The notes under the pieces are model-generated. The model saw nothing but the letters and a program-made list of their open reading frames with translations. It was not told where the DNA came from and did no database searches. A stretch of 64,000 nt of DNA. Origin: Gymnorhina tibicen (taxonomy: Eukaryota > Chordata > Aves > Passeriformes > Artamidae). The position numbers and the translations under genes are program-made. The stretch lies in NCBI GenBank assembly GCA_013399875.1, contig VXAZ01009675.1, positions 105,914-169,913 on the forward strand. Direction: 5' to 3'. Shown here in pieces: positions 13,701-28,700 of this stretch. Numbering within the stretch: position 1 is the stretch's first letter; each line of letters begins with the position of its first letter.

Positions 13701-16700
13701 TGTTAAGAACTTTTCTTTTCAATGTTGCCTTGTGGTACTTTTTTCTTTAACTTGAGGGCCTTCCCAGGCCCGTAAGTTTTTCAACAAATTACGTTTGTTT
13801 TAGTGCATTTTCCTAAAACACTCAAATGAGATGGAATTGTATGATGGAGAACAGTATTGACCTTTTAATGACTAGACTGTTGGAGGATTGATATGATGAA
13901 CCTAATAGAAGTAACATGCTTGAACAGTTGAGACTGGTGCAGTAGACATTTTAGAATATGTCTACTGTTTTGAAATTTTTATTGATATTTGAAGTGTAAA
14001 ATATGACTTTAAGGAAGTGGAACCTTAGGTTTCTGTATTGTGGTGCAGAATGCTAGAAAGTGTGCATTGTAAAAGTATGAAAAGTGTTTGGAATTGCAAT
14101 ATGATGGTTAGTGTGCCAGGCAAGTATGAAGCAAATTTATCTGGAGTAAAGCAGTACCAATTGACAGTCCACAGGCAAGTGGGACAAAAGAAAAATGAGA
14201 GTTTCTGCTTCACCTGAGCTTTGTATCAGCAGCCATTCATTAGATTGTTTGGCACAGATCTGCTTGAAAAGAGGTGATTTGCTACAGCTATGCAAAATGG
14301 AGAATTTTCTTACATTCTCTTCTAAGCAAAGTGTGTTGTAAAGTCTGTCTGTGTAAATGTATGATTGTGACTTTCAGATCAGCCTAGTGGTTTTAGTCTT
14401 GGTCAGTGATCTTGTATTTAATCCTAGCTCATGCAGATAGTCACATTGGTAGCTGTAGTACGTAGTGATGCGGAAACCCTGAGCAGTGAAATTTGTTCTT
14501 TATGTAGATGTGAGATTTACTTATTTTTTCATATACGCATACTTTTTTTCCCTGTAAAATAACTGATTTTTTTTTTATTCTTAAATACTGATACTTAGAA
14601 AAAGTTTGTTCATACTTGTTTACCTCTAACACTGTGATGGAATTTTTCAAGATGCTATGGTGACGGGAACAAATGAATTTTAGACAGTGTGGAAAATAAT
14701 TTTCGGTTGTTCTCATCAATTTCTTTTGCGTTTTATGCTTGTAGTTCACAATTTTACATTGAGTATAAATGTTGAAGATAATTCTGCTTCTTAAAATGTC
14801 TGTTTAAAATTGCAAATTGCAATTTCAAGTACTTCTAATTATCAATTGGCTTATGATTATGTTCTTACCTAATGAGAAGGTTTCTGCTGTGTCTATAGAT
14901 CTGTGTTGCCTGCAATCTTTTACAGGTAAATATTACGCCTTCCATACATTCCAGTGTTGAATTCCCTCAGCTTCTCCATCATGGTGTGAACGTGGGATCC
15001 TTGCCACTTAATGAGTCATATTTGTTGGCTCAGCAGAATGGCAGTCCAGCTAATGTGCTAGAAGCATCAGTGAGATCCATTACTCCTCAGATTAATGGGA
15101 AGTTCTCTAGTGATGACTTTGAGCAGCTGATCAGAAATATGTCCCAGGTAACTTTGTCATATAATAACCACAAAATATGGATTACTGATTATCTGAAGAT
15201 TAAGATACATGTATATTTATTTTAAAGCAATTTAGTTACTACACAAACTAGAGCTCACTTGCTGTATAAAATAAAAGTAACCTTTTAGTTTGAGAAACAA
15301 TTAGTAGATGAGAAGGCAGTTGAAAAACTAGCCCTGACATTGTCACTCGTGAGCTACTGTCCTTAGCTGATCAGTGTGTGTTTTACAGATCAGCATGCCA
15401 TTATTTTTCCGTGCTCATTGTGGAACTGCTGCTCTGTGCGTAAGGGAGATATACTTGGTCAGAGCATGCTCTTTTATGTGTAGTTAATAAGAAAGCTAGT
15501 TCTATGACTTTCTTGGAAATAAATGGAAAATTTTGACCTTGCTATGCATTGTTCTGTAATCTTACTACTTTCCTGTAGTAGGCAGAAATGGTGCATGAGT
15601 CCCTTCAGTGGCTGGAGCTGGGAATGCCCAGGCATATATTCTAGGATTTATCTATTTAATCTGTAATAGAGCAGCATAGATGTCTAATGGTGTTCAGGAA
15701 AGCCTTTTGCATAGTCTAACTTTTTTTCATCTTTCTTTTGCTTAGAAGTTTTGCTTAGAAGTTGTCCTGTACCCTCTAAAATATATATATATCCTTCTTC
15801 AGTCATTACTAAACCAAAACTCTTCATATTTATCTTTTGATCCCTGATTTCCTCTTCTGGGCTGTAGTAATGTTTATTTCTCAAATACTTTCTGTATGAT
15901 AGCAAGAAATCAGAAATGAACAACCGTGTTTCAGTTAGTAGCTTGTGTGGTCTTGCTCAGCTGTAGCTGTCATTAGAAATTAATTTCCAAGTTGTTTACC
16001 ACATTTATTATTACTGCTTTTCAACATTTTTAACCTTCGTTCATTTTTTACCTTTTGCTGAACAGGGTCGTCTTGTTGAGACAATTGATCTTGTTAAGCC
16101 TCTAAGTGGTGGTCTGGGCTTCAGTGTTGTGGGACTCAAGAGTGAAAACAGGGGAGAACTAGGAATATTTGTGCAAGAAATCCAGGAGGGAAGTGTGGCG
16201 CATAGGTAAGATTACTACTGAATATTTTACTATACCAAGTGTTAATGTGACACTGCAGTTCAGTTGTGTTACTGCTGTTATTTTTGTGGTACAAGGGCAT
16301 GTTTCTCTCCAAATTCTGAGCATCATTGCAGATGTAAAATTACTTGCCACAATTTATGTAATGTTGGAATAGACATCATATGAACTGTTCTCAATTTATA
16401 GAAACTACAAATGTAATTTCCCTGTGGTTTTTAAATAGGAAAAAAAGGGAGGCTGTTGTTCTGTGTCACGTCTTTCAAAGTTGAAATACATATTTTGCTG
16501 TCCTTGAGTGCACTGAAGAACAATTTGATGCACAAAAGTCAGCTGTATCTGACAGTGTTACTTGTTAGGTAGAGTCCCATTGAGCAGGTGTGAAACCCAG
16601 ATTTAAAGTCAAGCAAGTCTTGACCTAAAGTCAGGGACATTCACAGAGATTCTCAGCTGATACTGCAGAAGCTCAGCAACCATAATAGCTTGCTGAACTC

Positions 16701-19700
16701 AGATTCCACAACTAATGTTGAGAGAAATGCTCGAGGGAGCACACACACTCAATTGTAAGTGGCAGCAGCACTGGTGCACTGCAAACTGGTGAGGTGTATC
16801 ACTGATCAGGATCCTGGCCCAAGCTGCTTTGTGGTGTACAATGTATTTTGTGTAGGGAGGCTGAGACATGTTGGTGCTGTTTCTCATTGTGCTTTAGGGA
16901 GAAATTTTCAGATTATTTGTGATCTGAGCACTGTAAGTCTAGTAAGACCATGGGCAAGAGAGACAAGAACATGGTCTATAGAGTTAATTGTAGTCAATCA
17001 GTTACAAAATGTAACATGCTTTATATCTCTACAGTATTTTTTAATCTGCCTAAATTCCACTTTCTCTTTTTGTTTGATTTTGTTTTGGTTTAGGTGGGGT
17101 TTTTTGTTTCTTTTTTTTTTTTTTTTTCCTATTTGTTTCCTTCCCATTTGAGAGGTATTTGCTTTTACTTCACTTACTGCTTAGAGGTGAGACCTATCTT
17201 TACTGAATCAGGACCTGCCCAATTCACTGTCAAGAAAAGGAACGTTCAACAGCTATTACAGGGCTTATAAATGATAAAGGCTCTGGCAATAGTAAGTCTT
17301 CAAGAGCACTCTGAAAAACAGTCCAAATTCACAAGTGAAATACTACGGGTTGAAGCTAAATAGTCTTTTTCCTGAATGCTCTACCTGGGTTTCTACAGTG
17401 TAGGTGCTCACAAAAGCTGGTGTAGTAGAGATCCTTGTTTTCCTTGCTGCCCTTTGTTTTCAAAGCATTGCCACTTTGGGATGCGAAGAAGTGGTGGAGG
17501 AAAGAGAGGGTGATTAAACTGTGTGGGTGCCATAGACTTCCTTTGGAGCAGATCTGGGGAAGGATTCAGTATGTAATTTTACAGTGATGCTTCCTTTGTC
17601 AGAAAGTGAAGAGGTTTTTTTAATTTGTTCACGGCTTTTTTCGGCTTGTATAAAAGGGATATATTTTATAATTTTTGTTCTGTTTCTTTCTTTGTCCTTC
17701 TTTTTTTCTTTTCCTTTTTTTTTCTTTGTTTTTCAGCAAAACAAAATTTGTATCTATAACATACTGATGAAATTGTGTTCCACTCCATGGTTTGATGAAT
17801 ATTCAGATTGGGTGCACTGAACAAAGTGGGGCACTTGGTCTGTAAAGCAAGAGGCTCAAAGTCAAGGATAAACATAAGTTCCCAGGCTGTGGTTGGGAGT
17901 GACTGAGATTAATATGCTTAGTCTCGCATGGTGGTTCAGGGAGAAGAAAGCTGGCTAGGGGGTAGTAGCCAGGGGAGAGTGGCAGTGGGATTAGCTTCAA
18001 AGGGAGCGATCACCAGGGTGCCACATCAGCTCCTTTCAGCAAAACTGCAGGGGAGGATTAAAAAAGTGGAGGGAATAGAGACCAGGTTATTAAAAATACT
18101 GGAAAATTGTCAAAATACTGCAATTTCTGTGGCAATGCTTCCTTGCTTTTTCTTACTTACTTTGTCATCTCCCTTCCCTGTTTACACCTATGTGACAGAG
18201 ATGGAAAGCTGAAGGAAGCAGATCAAATCCTTGCTATTAATGGACAAGCCCTTGATCAGACAATTACACATCAACAGGCTATCAGCATTCTGCAGAAAGC
18301 AAAAGATAATGTCCAGCTAGTTGTGGCTAGAGGCACTTTCCCTCAGCTTATCAGTCCTGTAGTTTCCCGGTCTCCATCTGCTGCTAGCACAGTTTCAGCC
18401 CATTCCAACCCGGTGAGTATACCCCAAACATCTGTGTATTCATTTCTGGGCATGCATGTACTTAATGTATATAGTCTTTTGAGTCATTTTTTGTAGCATG
18501 TATGTACCTTCCTTCACAGTTCTTGAGGTTTTTCTTTTATTTATCTTTATTGAACCTTTCCCCTACAAAGAGTAGAAAATATTCAGGCTTGCTGGGGGAA
18601 AAATCTTCATCTTGGATGTATTCCTTCTTCCCATCTGCCAAATTATCTGTATCCACCAATGCAAATAGAGCATGTTTACCTTACTTGACTGACATAATGA
18701 CTAAGGCACAGCCTCAGGCCAGCAGGGGATCTCAGACATTTATTCAAAGAAATGAGCTGGTTTTTCACACTTTGTCAAGACCCAGTATTTACTTATATGG
18801 TATTTTTCAGTGAGCAACCTTTTGCACATTGCCATGTCAGTAACGCACCTTCTTAATGTCCTTCTGTAGGGTGATCACGCGCTGCCCACCCGTCCAGCAG
18901 CTTCCAGCAGGCTCCTCTCCACAGGGCTTTGCCGTGTGGCATCTCCTCCCCCCAGGGTCAGGCAGAGACAAGCTTCTTTGTCCTGTCATGGCGTTCTGCA
19001 GGCACATCCCACAGCCTGCAGTTCAATTCCATCCTGTTTCTTCCCACACTTGATGAAGCTTTATTTTCAGGTGGCGGTAAACAGGATCTTTTTTTCTTTG
19101 CCTTCTGCTTGAGCAAACAATTTTTTGAGGCTTTGTAATCTGATCTGCACTAACAGCTGGATGGGTGCTTTTGTGTTTGTTTCTCTATTGTCTGTTAGCC
19201 TGGGGGCTCCACTAAAGTTACAAGATGCACATAAGGACTCCCCAGAAAACAGCTCTGCTACAATGCCTTTCTTTTGAGAGCTTTTGCACATCTAGGTATA
19301 GACAACACAGTTCAGAAACATGGTGATATTAACTGTACTTTCTCTTCCTCCTTACTCATGTAATGGCTTGTCCTGGGATGAAACAGCTTATATTCAGTTT
19401 CTGTAGGTTTTACTGTTCAGTCATCTGTGGCCCTTCTTTAAGGGAGTCAATTACCAGAAGTATAAAGAGCAATCAGTCTGGAAAAAGGAACTGTTTTAGT
19501 GGGTTTTTTAATCATTAGCATGAAACCTTTCATGAAGGGATGTCAGAATTACTCTTTATCTGTGTGCAAGAGTGCAGCTGACTGACCTAACTTTTCTGCC
19601 AGCACACAGGGAGAAGCCTGTTCTCCTCCAGTATTGCTGTGGCACACATCTTTCTCTATGCGATTGCCAGTGTATTCACTGAACAGTTTCCCTTGCTTAA

Positions 19701-22700
19701 AAAGATGTTCCTTACAAACATACAACAGCTGCTTCTGCTTTTTTTAGCAAGCCTTTCTCACTTCTCGTGTTCTCTTTGCTTTCAAGTGCAGCGTACGAGG
19801 AGCCATTCTTTTTCCTTCAGTCTTTGCTTGATCACCCTAGATTTATGTTAAGACTGGATTTCCAAACAGGTACCACAGGGCTTTGAATTTGCAGTACCTT
19901 GATTATTCCAAAATAAATGCATATTTCAAGATTGTACCTGGTGTAGCACCAGCTGCGGTTTTAAATTTCAGATGAGTTTACTGTGTGAGTTCTTCTTCAG
20001 GAGAAAGAACACCATGAGCTTCCAGCTGTCGCTTCAAGTAGTGCCCCATGCAAGTGAGCTAGCATTTGTATTTCTTTCAGAGCACTTTTGCTCCTGTCAG
20101 AACACAGAGTCTGTCATCAGAACTACTTCATTCTAGTGCTGTTGCCATCAGACAACCCAGAAGCCTTTGTTCATTACATGGGGTAATTCTGCTGATACCT
20201 GCATCACAATACTTGGTGCTGCTTTCAGCCTTAAAAATACTGAATTGGGATTTTGCTTTCTCCTGTGCTTTGTTATAATGGCTGATGTGAACATGCACTT
20301 ACCTGAAGATTTTAATTTCCAGTCCTTTGTGCTTTTTTAGCTGCAGTATTTACTGACTGCAAAGGGGCATGAAGGTGAGCAACCCTAGGTTGCTGCTTAA
20401 ATTCATTCAACAAGTTCTTAGAAGGTCTGACCTATTACCCAACTCTGGTTTTATGTAATATTACACCTAATAGTAGTTGTTAAAAAGGTATTGTATGTCC
20501 ATCTTCCTTCAGAAACGTACTCAAGAAATAAGAGAAAATAGTTTGCAAGTTCTCATACATGTATTAGCAGTTTGACTTGATAATCTTAAGGGTCTTTTTA
20601 CATCTGAACAGTTCTATGATTCTGTGTTCTTTAATCATTTGCAAGCTTACGTTTATTCCTTGTAGGTTCATTGGCAGCATGTGGAGACCATAGAGTTGGT
20701 GAATGATGGCTCAGGTCTGGGATTTGGGATAGTGGGAGGAAAGTCAACTGGAGTGATTGTTAAAACCATCCTCCCAGGAGGGGTGGCTGATCAGGTAAAT
20801 TCAACCTACCTCTCTGTTACTGTTTAGTAGGGTGTGAAGTTACTCTTTACTTTTATGGTCAGACTAAATAGTGGTAGCTTTTATCCAAATAAATGTAAAA
20901 AAAGAAACAGTAATTACTGAAATTTTTCCTCTGTAAAAGTGTGTTTAGTGAAGGAGTCTCTGCATTTGAATGCTAAAGATGGATTAGGCTCTAAATCACA
21001 TTTTCAAATCTGTAACATTATATATGTTTTGTGCATATGCATCTAGAGTCTTAATTCTTTAATGAGTGTACTGGTTGTAATCACGGGTATAGGGGACTCC
21101 AAATATTGACTTGCTGTGCCCTAACAGCTAAGAGCATCTGCTTTTCTCCTCTGAGCTTACCGAAGCTTGGAGCGGGTATGTGCCTTCATGTGTCTGCTTC
21201 AAGACACAGGCTCTGCTCTTGCCTGAAGGGCTCACGTGAATTGAATTTGGTTATTACAGCTCATTTCAAGCTTGTTCATTGGACAGGTACCTAGGGCTGC
21301 ATTAATGATGGTCAAGGATTGAATAGGCACAGAGACTGGTCAGTCTTCCAGCAACAGCAGTAGAGGCCTGATAACAGGGCCTGGAGATGCGTGGACAGGA
21401 TTTACTGCTACTCTCTTTCCCCTGAACAGGTAGATAGGTTCCTTTTACAAACCTGTCTCTGTAATATTCATCATATGGCCTAAATTGATGTGAAGTTTTT
21501 TATTAATTAAAGGTAAATCGGTAAGAGAGTAAACCAGTGTAAAGCAATATAGATAGTTGGATCACAGTAAGAGAGAAATGAATTTTGTTTTGAAGTCATG
21601 GTTAATCCTGTTACGACTAGTAGTAGTTTTTAGCAGTGCAAAGCTGAGTATATGTTTGTATGCTGTCTTTTGGAAGTGTGCTTGGAAATGAAACCCAAAG
21701 TTCTGCAATCTACATGCACTTGTTAAGCACCAGCAGGAGTAACCGTAGCTAAACACATTTTTTTCTCTGTGCTTGGGTGACATCCTGAAAAAGTATCTCC
21801 TGGATATTTCTGGAGAAATACAAGTAAAATTAGTGAGCCATTAGGCAACCTCCTTTTCTTCTCTGTGTTATCAGGATATTGACTTGGCATCCAAAAAAGT
21901 TACCTGATTCATATGTCTTAAAAGTGACTAAAGCTATGTGCTCTTTTTCTAACTGTGTGGTAAATGGGAGAAATGGCATTTTTTCATCATTATTTTTCCT
22001 TCAGCATGGGAGATTGTGTAGTGGAGATCACATCTTGAAAATTGGTGATACGGACCTAGCTGGAATGAGCAGTGAGCAAGTGGCACAAGTTCTAAGGCAG
22101 TGTGGAAATAGAGTGAAACTGGTAATTGCAAGAGGTCCTGTTGAGGAGCCACCTCTGCCAGCAGTTCCTCCAGGTACCCCAGTACCCACCTCCACACCAG
22201 AGAAACAGGTGAGCAACAGTGAACATATGTAACCCATTGCAAACTTCCTTTTTTTTTAACTGCTATTTGAATGTCTTTTGTGTTTATGTTCTCAAAAGCT
22301 AGGATTTCCTTTCCCAGTAGCACTATTCTCATCTGACAGTCTGGTAGAATTTAAATGTAATGAATCTGCAGTGCAAGGAACTATATTCTTGAAGACTTTT
22401 TGGGATTAAGGTTTAGGACTTCTGTAAATATAATCTGATTAACAGCTTGTTCTGGGTTGCTTGTAAGGGTATGTTACTACATTGGGACAACTGAAGCAAT
22501 GCAGTCTTTTCTTCAGACACAACTGATTGACTATTTAGCATTTCTGCCTGCCCTTTTTCTTTCCATATAATTTCATTTGTTTGTCAGAACTTTCCTCCCT
22601 GTGCCAACCAGCACACAGATGCTAATTCTTTCCTACATCACCTGGCATAGCTCATTTGCTAGATATTTTCTAAAAAAAGTCAGCCAGCTGCTACCCTTGC

Positions 22701-25700
22701 TCCCCTGCTGATGATTGTACTCTGTATTGTTACTCCTCTACAACTGTCAGCCACTTAAAAATGCTGTAAATATTATCATGACTCATCATCTTGAAACCTC
22801 TACAAAATAGGTAATTTGAATGTTTGTAACAGAGTCTGGTTTCATGGGTGTCAGAAACAGTACTGTTTTGCTACATATGGCTATGACCAGATACATTTAA
22901 ATGTGAATATGTGAAGTAAATTTATGAGAGAAGAAAAAGTTTGTTGTTTTTGAGCCTATCCCTAGATAGAATTTTTTTGTTTTACTTATTCCTGTTGTTT
23001 TTCTACACATTTTCTTCCCAGTTACAATGTAGATTTTGAGACAGGTCACATCAGAAGAGAAAAAGTCCTTGTAATTTATGCATGATTGTTATGCAAGAAT
23101 TTATGATAGTGATACCATCATTTTGTCTCTGTGCATTGTAGTGGTATCTGTGAAAACCTAATATATATTCATCCCCTGTTTTGTGGCTCTAAGGCAAAGA
23201 AAGTTGATTTTAACGTGGAGGCTTCTGAGCATTGAAGAGGAGAGACAAACTGGTACTTTTGTGTGTTTACAGCGCTCAAGAGATGTAAAACCTTTCTGCA
23301 TTTTAGATAAAGGGATTGATACTTAGCCCTAGTATTACTTGCCTGAAATGCATCTCTCAAAAGCTGAATTTGGTAATTTAATCTGTATATATTTCTGCCG
23401 TATTTGACTTTTTGAGGTTATATGATGTGATGTTAAAAGATACATCTGCAGCTGCAGAATAAATCCAATTTCTAGTACTGATTAAATAGCTCAAAGCAGC
23501 AGAGGGGCACAATTTGAGGTTTTTGCCACCTTCCCAATTTCCATACTTTTCAGTACCTCTTTTCTGGTACTTATCTCCTGGCAGGAGGCAGGCTATTTTT
23601 AAACTGCTTCTGCCTACACAAAGTCACATTCTTGGAAGGAGCACCCTGTTAACTCAAGCAAGACTCATTGATTTGGGTCTGGAGTGAAGATGATGATGCG
23701 AACAGCTTGATTTTTTTAGTTTCTTGCTATCAAATACGGTGTGGGTGGAGTCTTCGTGATGCTCTTAAAGCTATTATTGAGACCAGAATGGCTTTACAAA
23801 ATGGGCACTTCTTGTCATATTACCTGCAGATGTCTATCCTGTAAAAATTCATGAAGCTGTAGGAGTTGGATCATTTTTTAGTGACATTATCTGTGGCCGA
23901 AATAATCCTATATTTTCAAACAGAGGGATGGTTAATGCAGTAGAAATTTATTTTTCTTGTGTTTAATGTGGTTTCTGGTGGAGTTGCTTGGATAAAGAGC
24001 TCAAGCAGATTCTTTTTTGGCAAGTAGCATCATAGCTCTCCTGAAGTCTTTTTTGGCACATACTTACCTAGTCAAACTGGGTTTAGTTAGTACCTGCCTG
24101 ATTGCCATATTGGCACTTAAAAAAAAAATTAGCTGCTATTTGGCATGCAGAAAGGACAGAATACAAACTTTTAATACAAACCCCCTATTGTTAAAATAGG
24201 ATTTTAATATGTATTCCACTTCCATTAACAACAAGTAATTAATTAGTCCCAAAAGTCATTGTTATTGAAATTCAGAGAGTTATAGCAGGTATTAATGGAG
24301 ATTGTAATTATTTAGCTAGCTGGAAGTATAATTGCTGTGTGCTAAAACCACAATTTTTAAGCCTTTCAAAAGCAAGAAATGTAATTGCCTCACTAGTGAT
24401 AGCTTTTAGTATATTTTAAACTTGACAAGTTTTAAAAAGATACATATAGTTAATGAACAGAAATTTAAACAAATAGAATGCAAAATGCGATTTAGATTTT
24501 TTTTTTCTTCTTTTTAATAACACAGCAGTCTAAAGCTAGTTCTGAGGAGGTCCTGGAAAGGCAGCAAGCTATGTATTCATATACATATATTTGTAACTTA
24601 CTGTACAAGAAATTAATTGTTCAATTAGTACAAATTTCACCAGTCATTTTAGTCATTGAATAGTGATTTGATAGGTTAGAGGTAATATCCCAGAGCAGTG
24701 GGGTGGGGAGGACATGACCTGCCCTGCATTGCTTTACCATGAGGAGTGTTACCTATTTTTTGTTTCTCTGATGAGCAGCAAATAAGAACATAAACAAATT
24801 TCATACTTCCTTTTTTATGTTTGTATCTAATTTTACGTGTTACTGACATTAAAGAATGTGGTGTATCTTTAAAGAAAAGAAAGCTTCCTTTCTAATCACA
24901 CTTTTCTTATTAGGATGATGCTTCTGTTGATAGCTTTGAAGATGGGGAGAAATTCAGTGTTGAACTCACTAAAAACAACCAGGGTCTAGGAATAACTATT
25001 GCTGGTTACATTGGGGACAAGACATCAGGTAATTGTCGATTCCTGGACTTTACTATGCAGTCTGTTGCATATTATGGTGTATGTACATCAAAGGCTTAAT
25101 TTTAGTATAGTTTCTCTTAAAAGAACCCTTAACCATCTAAAATCTATTTGAAGTTTGTAAAGGAAAAAGAATTGTTTTCCTTTTGTAAAAAAAGATGTTC
25201 CGAATAAAAGTAATCGATGTTATAAAATCCCACCTCAGTATTTTTAAATCAGTTTTTATCTTCATTTTTGGCTAAAGCTTGTGCTTACATGTTTTTGAAA
25301 AACAATTGTAAAATAGGTTGAGCCGTTTTTTGTTAGAACTAGCCTTCTTACAAGACAACACAGTAGAATTCTGAGTACTTTTAAGAGGTATTGTTATTAA
25401 TTTTTAAACAATGTGTATAATGTGGCTGGCACATCAAAAATTTTTTAATGACTTCTTGATATAATAAGTATTTCTTCACCTGTGAGCTGTGGCAGACAAT
25501 AAAGGTGTTTATTTAAATAAATAAATATGGAAATGTTCATGTACGGTTGTTTGTTTTTACTTTGTAATTTCCACTACATTTTTCATAAAATGATCCAGAA
25601 CTGTGTTAGGCCTCCTTAGGGGAAATTTGACAAATTCGGTATTGCTAGGAAGGGAATATTTGTTTGTTGAATATTGCATAAAACTTCTCAAAGAGCTGTT

Positions 25701-28700
25701 GGTTTGACTTGTATCCACATGTATATTGTTCAAAAATTGTATGGATAGGTACATTCCATATTACTGGCAGTTTGTAGCTATAATTTGTTGAATTAAAAAA
25801 GCTGTACCTCCACGGGACCAGACAGCCACAGCTTGTGCAAGTCCACTCTTTATCAACTTCCAGTTGAATCCTCAAAAGACAAATAAAGATGTAGAACATG
25901 TGATAGATCTGAAAGCATATATTTTTACTGATTTAGTGTTTGGGTATCACTAGTCTTCAGTTTGAAATTACTGTGTTGTGTGTAACAATGTTAGAGAATA
26001 TTCTTGTTTTAGGAACTATTCAAGTAACTCGGTTTTGTTACCTAACTGTTTACAGAACACCCTTGCTGTCAGAGAAGCAGCAATAAAACTACTGGACAAC
26101 AAATACCATGGCTGAATTTTTTTGTCAGTAACAAATAACTTGTCATGTTATCATACAGCTGTTACAGAACATAAAAATGCTGGGGAGGTAGGAGGACCAG
26201 CAATGTAATTATCCACAAAATCTGGGCAAACAACTGTTTTAAACCCCCATCCCCTTCCAAAAAAAACCCCAACAAAAAAAAAAGAAACTTGCCAATGAGG
26301 TGACTTAAAATATATATGTAATCTTATTTTTCCTAAGCTGAATTGAGTCATTAGCCCTTCTTCCTTATAACTTGTGTCATATTGAGGGCCAGTAAAAAGG
26401 TAGCTTGAGGTCTGCAAAGGCTCTGACAGCTTTCAAAATGCATTTTGTAGTGGATTATCTTCACATCAAGCATATTCATTTAACAGAACATTTGTTGAGA
26501 GAAAGTAGATGCTGTTAAGATTTCTGATACCAGTGTTACAGGCTTGTGACCATCAGAATGATTTCATGCCAGTTTACGCTGTTATTTTTCCTGATTTCGT
26601 GTAAGCTGTGCGAAATGTGCATGTGGGAACTCAATATATTTTTACTTAATTGAGCTGTTGAAGTTGTTTCAAAGGCAAGTGTGTTTTTCCTGAGATGTTT
26701 TCCTTTAGTAAAATGTCCTTTCTGTAGGTATTTTCTATATATTACTCTTCCTTCTGATTCAAAAGTAGTAACTAGTAACTAAAATGTTTCTGTTTTGGTG
26801 GGGTTTTTTTTTGTTTCATTTTGTTGTTTTGTTGGGGTTTTTAAAACTTTGTGTTCTTTTTATCAAATACTGATAACTGCAGTTAAAAGCTGGTTCAAAT
26901 GTAGTCCTGTTTGCTTATAATTTTCTCAGTTTGGCTATCCAAACGTGCATTTCTTAAGTGGTTATTAAGTACATAGAAAAGTCAGAAATTACCAGATTAT
27001 TGTATTGAAGATGAATTTTCTGTCCAAATCTGGCAAAAGCCAGAGATAGGTTTTTGTTGATGTTGGTTTCAACACTTAGATTGAAGTAAGTTAGAATATT
27101 TCTTGTTTTGCAGCAACAATTGTGAATTTGAGATTGTAAGATTTTGAATGAAATCTGCTCCAATGCAAGCAGACATTAATCTGGCTCATTCTTTAAGAAA
27201 ATAATAATACATATGTTTTTCTTAAATCATTGCTTTCTTTATGATTCTTTTATTATCTTACTTAGAGATTGTGGTTTTTTTTTTTTTCCCTGGCTTTACT
27301 GGTGCCTTTAGTTGCATTATTTAAATTGTTTCTTAAGAACTTAGCTTAATTTTCCCTGTTTCTTCATCACAGAACCTTCTGGCATCTTTGTGAAAAGCAT
27401 TACAAAAGGCAGTGCTGTTGAACACGATGGCAGAATCCATGTGGGAGATCAAATTATAGTTGTAAGTAAACACAGGAAGAAGTGAGATCACTTGTCTACA
27501 AAACTCTTAAGTTCTAAAGAAATGCTCATTTAGTACTTGTTTAAAATATTTAGGATCAGTGTTGCAATTCTGAGTCCTTTTCTAACAGAGTATCTCATCG
27601 CACGCTTTCTGATTATGCTACCTGCATGTAACTTGTATTTCTTAAAAAAAATCTGTTTTATATGTGAGAATATATCATTATATATCCTCCTTATCAGTAG
27701 GAGGTTAGTAAGTGCGAAATTTCAAAGTTTTATTCAAATTGGGCAGCTGTTTTCAAAATGATTTTAAAAAGTGTGTCAGTAAAATTGTAGGTGTTCAGAG
27801 AAAGAAGAACATACTTTCATCCATAAACTGTTGGTTGTGTGATGGAAAACAGGTCCTAAATGCAGGGAAATGAGGTCCTAAATGTGTCTTTCATAGATCT
27901 GTCCTTGCATTTCTGTGAAGACAGCATTAAGAACAGGTTATGGCCTCTCTCCAAAAGTGCCCGCATGTTTGTATGTGGAAGTATATATCTTTTCTGTAAT
28001 GATTTATGTGCTGAGTACAAATGGCTAAAATGAATTATTCCAGAGTTTGTTTTCTTCTTCTTCCAGTGCAGATGCGGAAGGAGAAATATTTGAGTGTTCT
28101 CAGACACAGAGGAATAATAAACATTTTTTAAATATGGTTTGTTTAAGTGTGGAGGAAAAATTAAATAGTCCCAGCTGATTTTTAGTTATTTTATATTTAG
28201 AAGAATTTCAGAGAAGGACAACAAACGACCAAGAGTCCAGGGGATTCCTTCTTCATGTAGGAGGAATTAAAATAGTGAAGTATGTGTGTTGTGTAGATAG
28301 GCAGAAACAAATACAGGAGTCAAGGAACATAGTATTGTAAGAAGTATTTAAGAAATTTAAGGCACTGTGAGATAGATGTAGAAATAATAGGATATTATGG
28401 AGTTCGCAGGGAGAAGAATAAAATGTGGTGGGTTCTAGGGATAATGGGATAGAATTGAGAAATGCTGAAGTTTTGAATTTCAGAAAAAAAACTGAATTAA
28501 TGAGATAATCAAATAGTTTAAAACAGAGGAGGCCAAAATTTTGTTCTTTAAAATATTAAAATGATAAACCAGTGATAACATCTGGTTTGTTGTGACAGTG
28601 TTTTATTTGGAAATTGACCTTCACGGTGTTCATTAATAGACTTCTCTGTATCTAAGTTTACTTGACCTCAGAATGACTGCTCTCTGTAGGTCTTTCTACC

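Larger units (their letters stand above)
8475..14925 (+). other. MPDZ: Intron 3 of MPDZ
   Basis: 6.45 kb. It contains the 20-base palindrome at 10131-10150 and the G/T tract at 11411-11580. Otherwise AT-rich, with no recognisable element. Confidence 0.9.

Noticed and set aside
14380..14460. tRNA-like text (CAGCCTAGTGGTTTTAGTCTTGG)-style box A resemblance
   Set aside because: No matching box B or cloverleaf could be paired downstream.
18856..19138. GC-richer patch in intron 6 with Pro-rich open frames
   Set aside because: Considered as an alternative exon, but no phase-compatible acceptor/donor pair with family resemblance was found.
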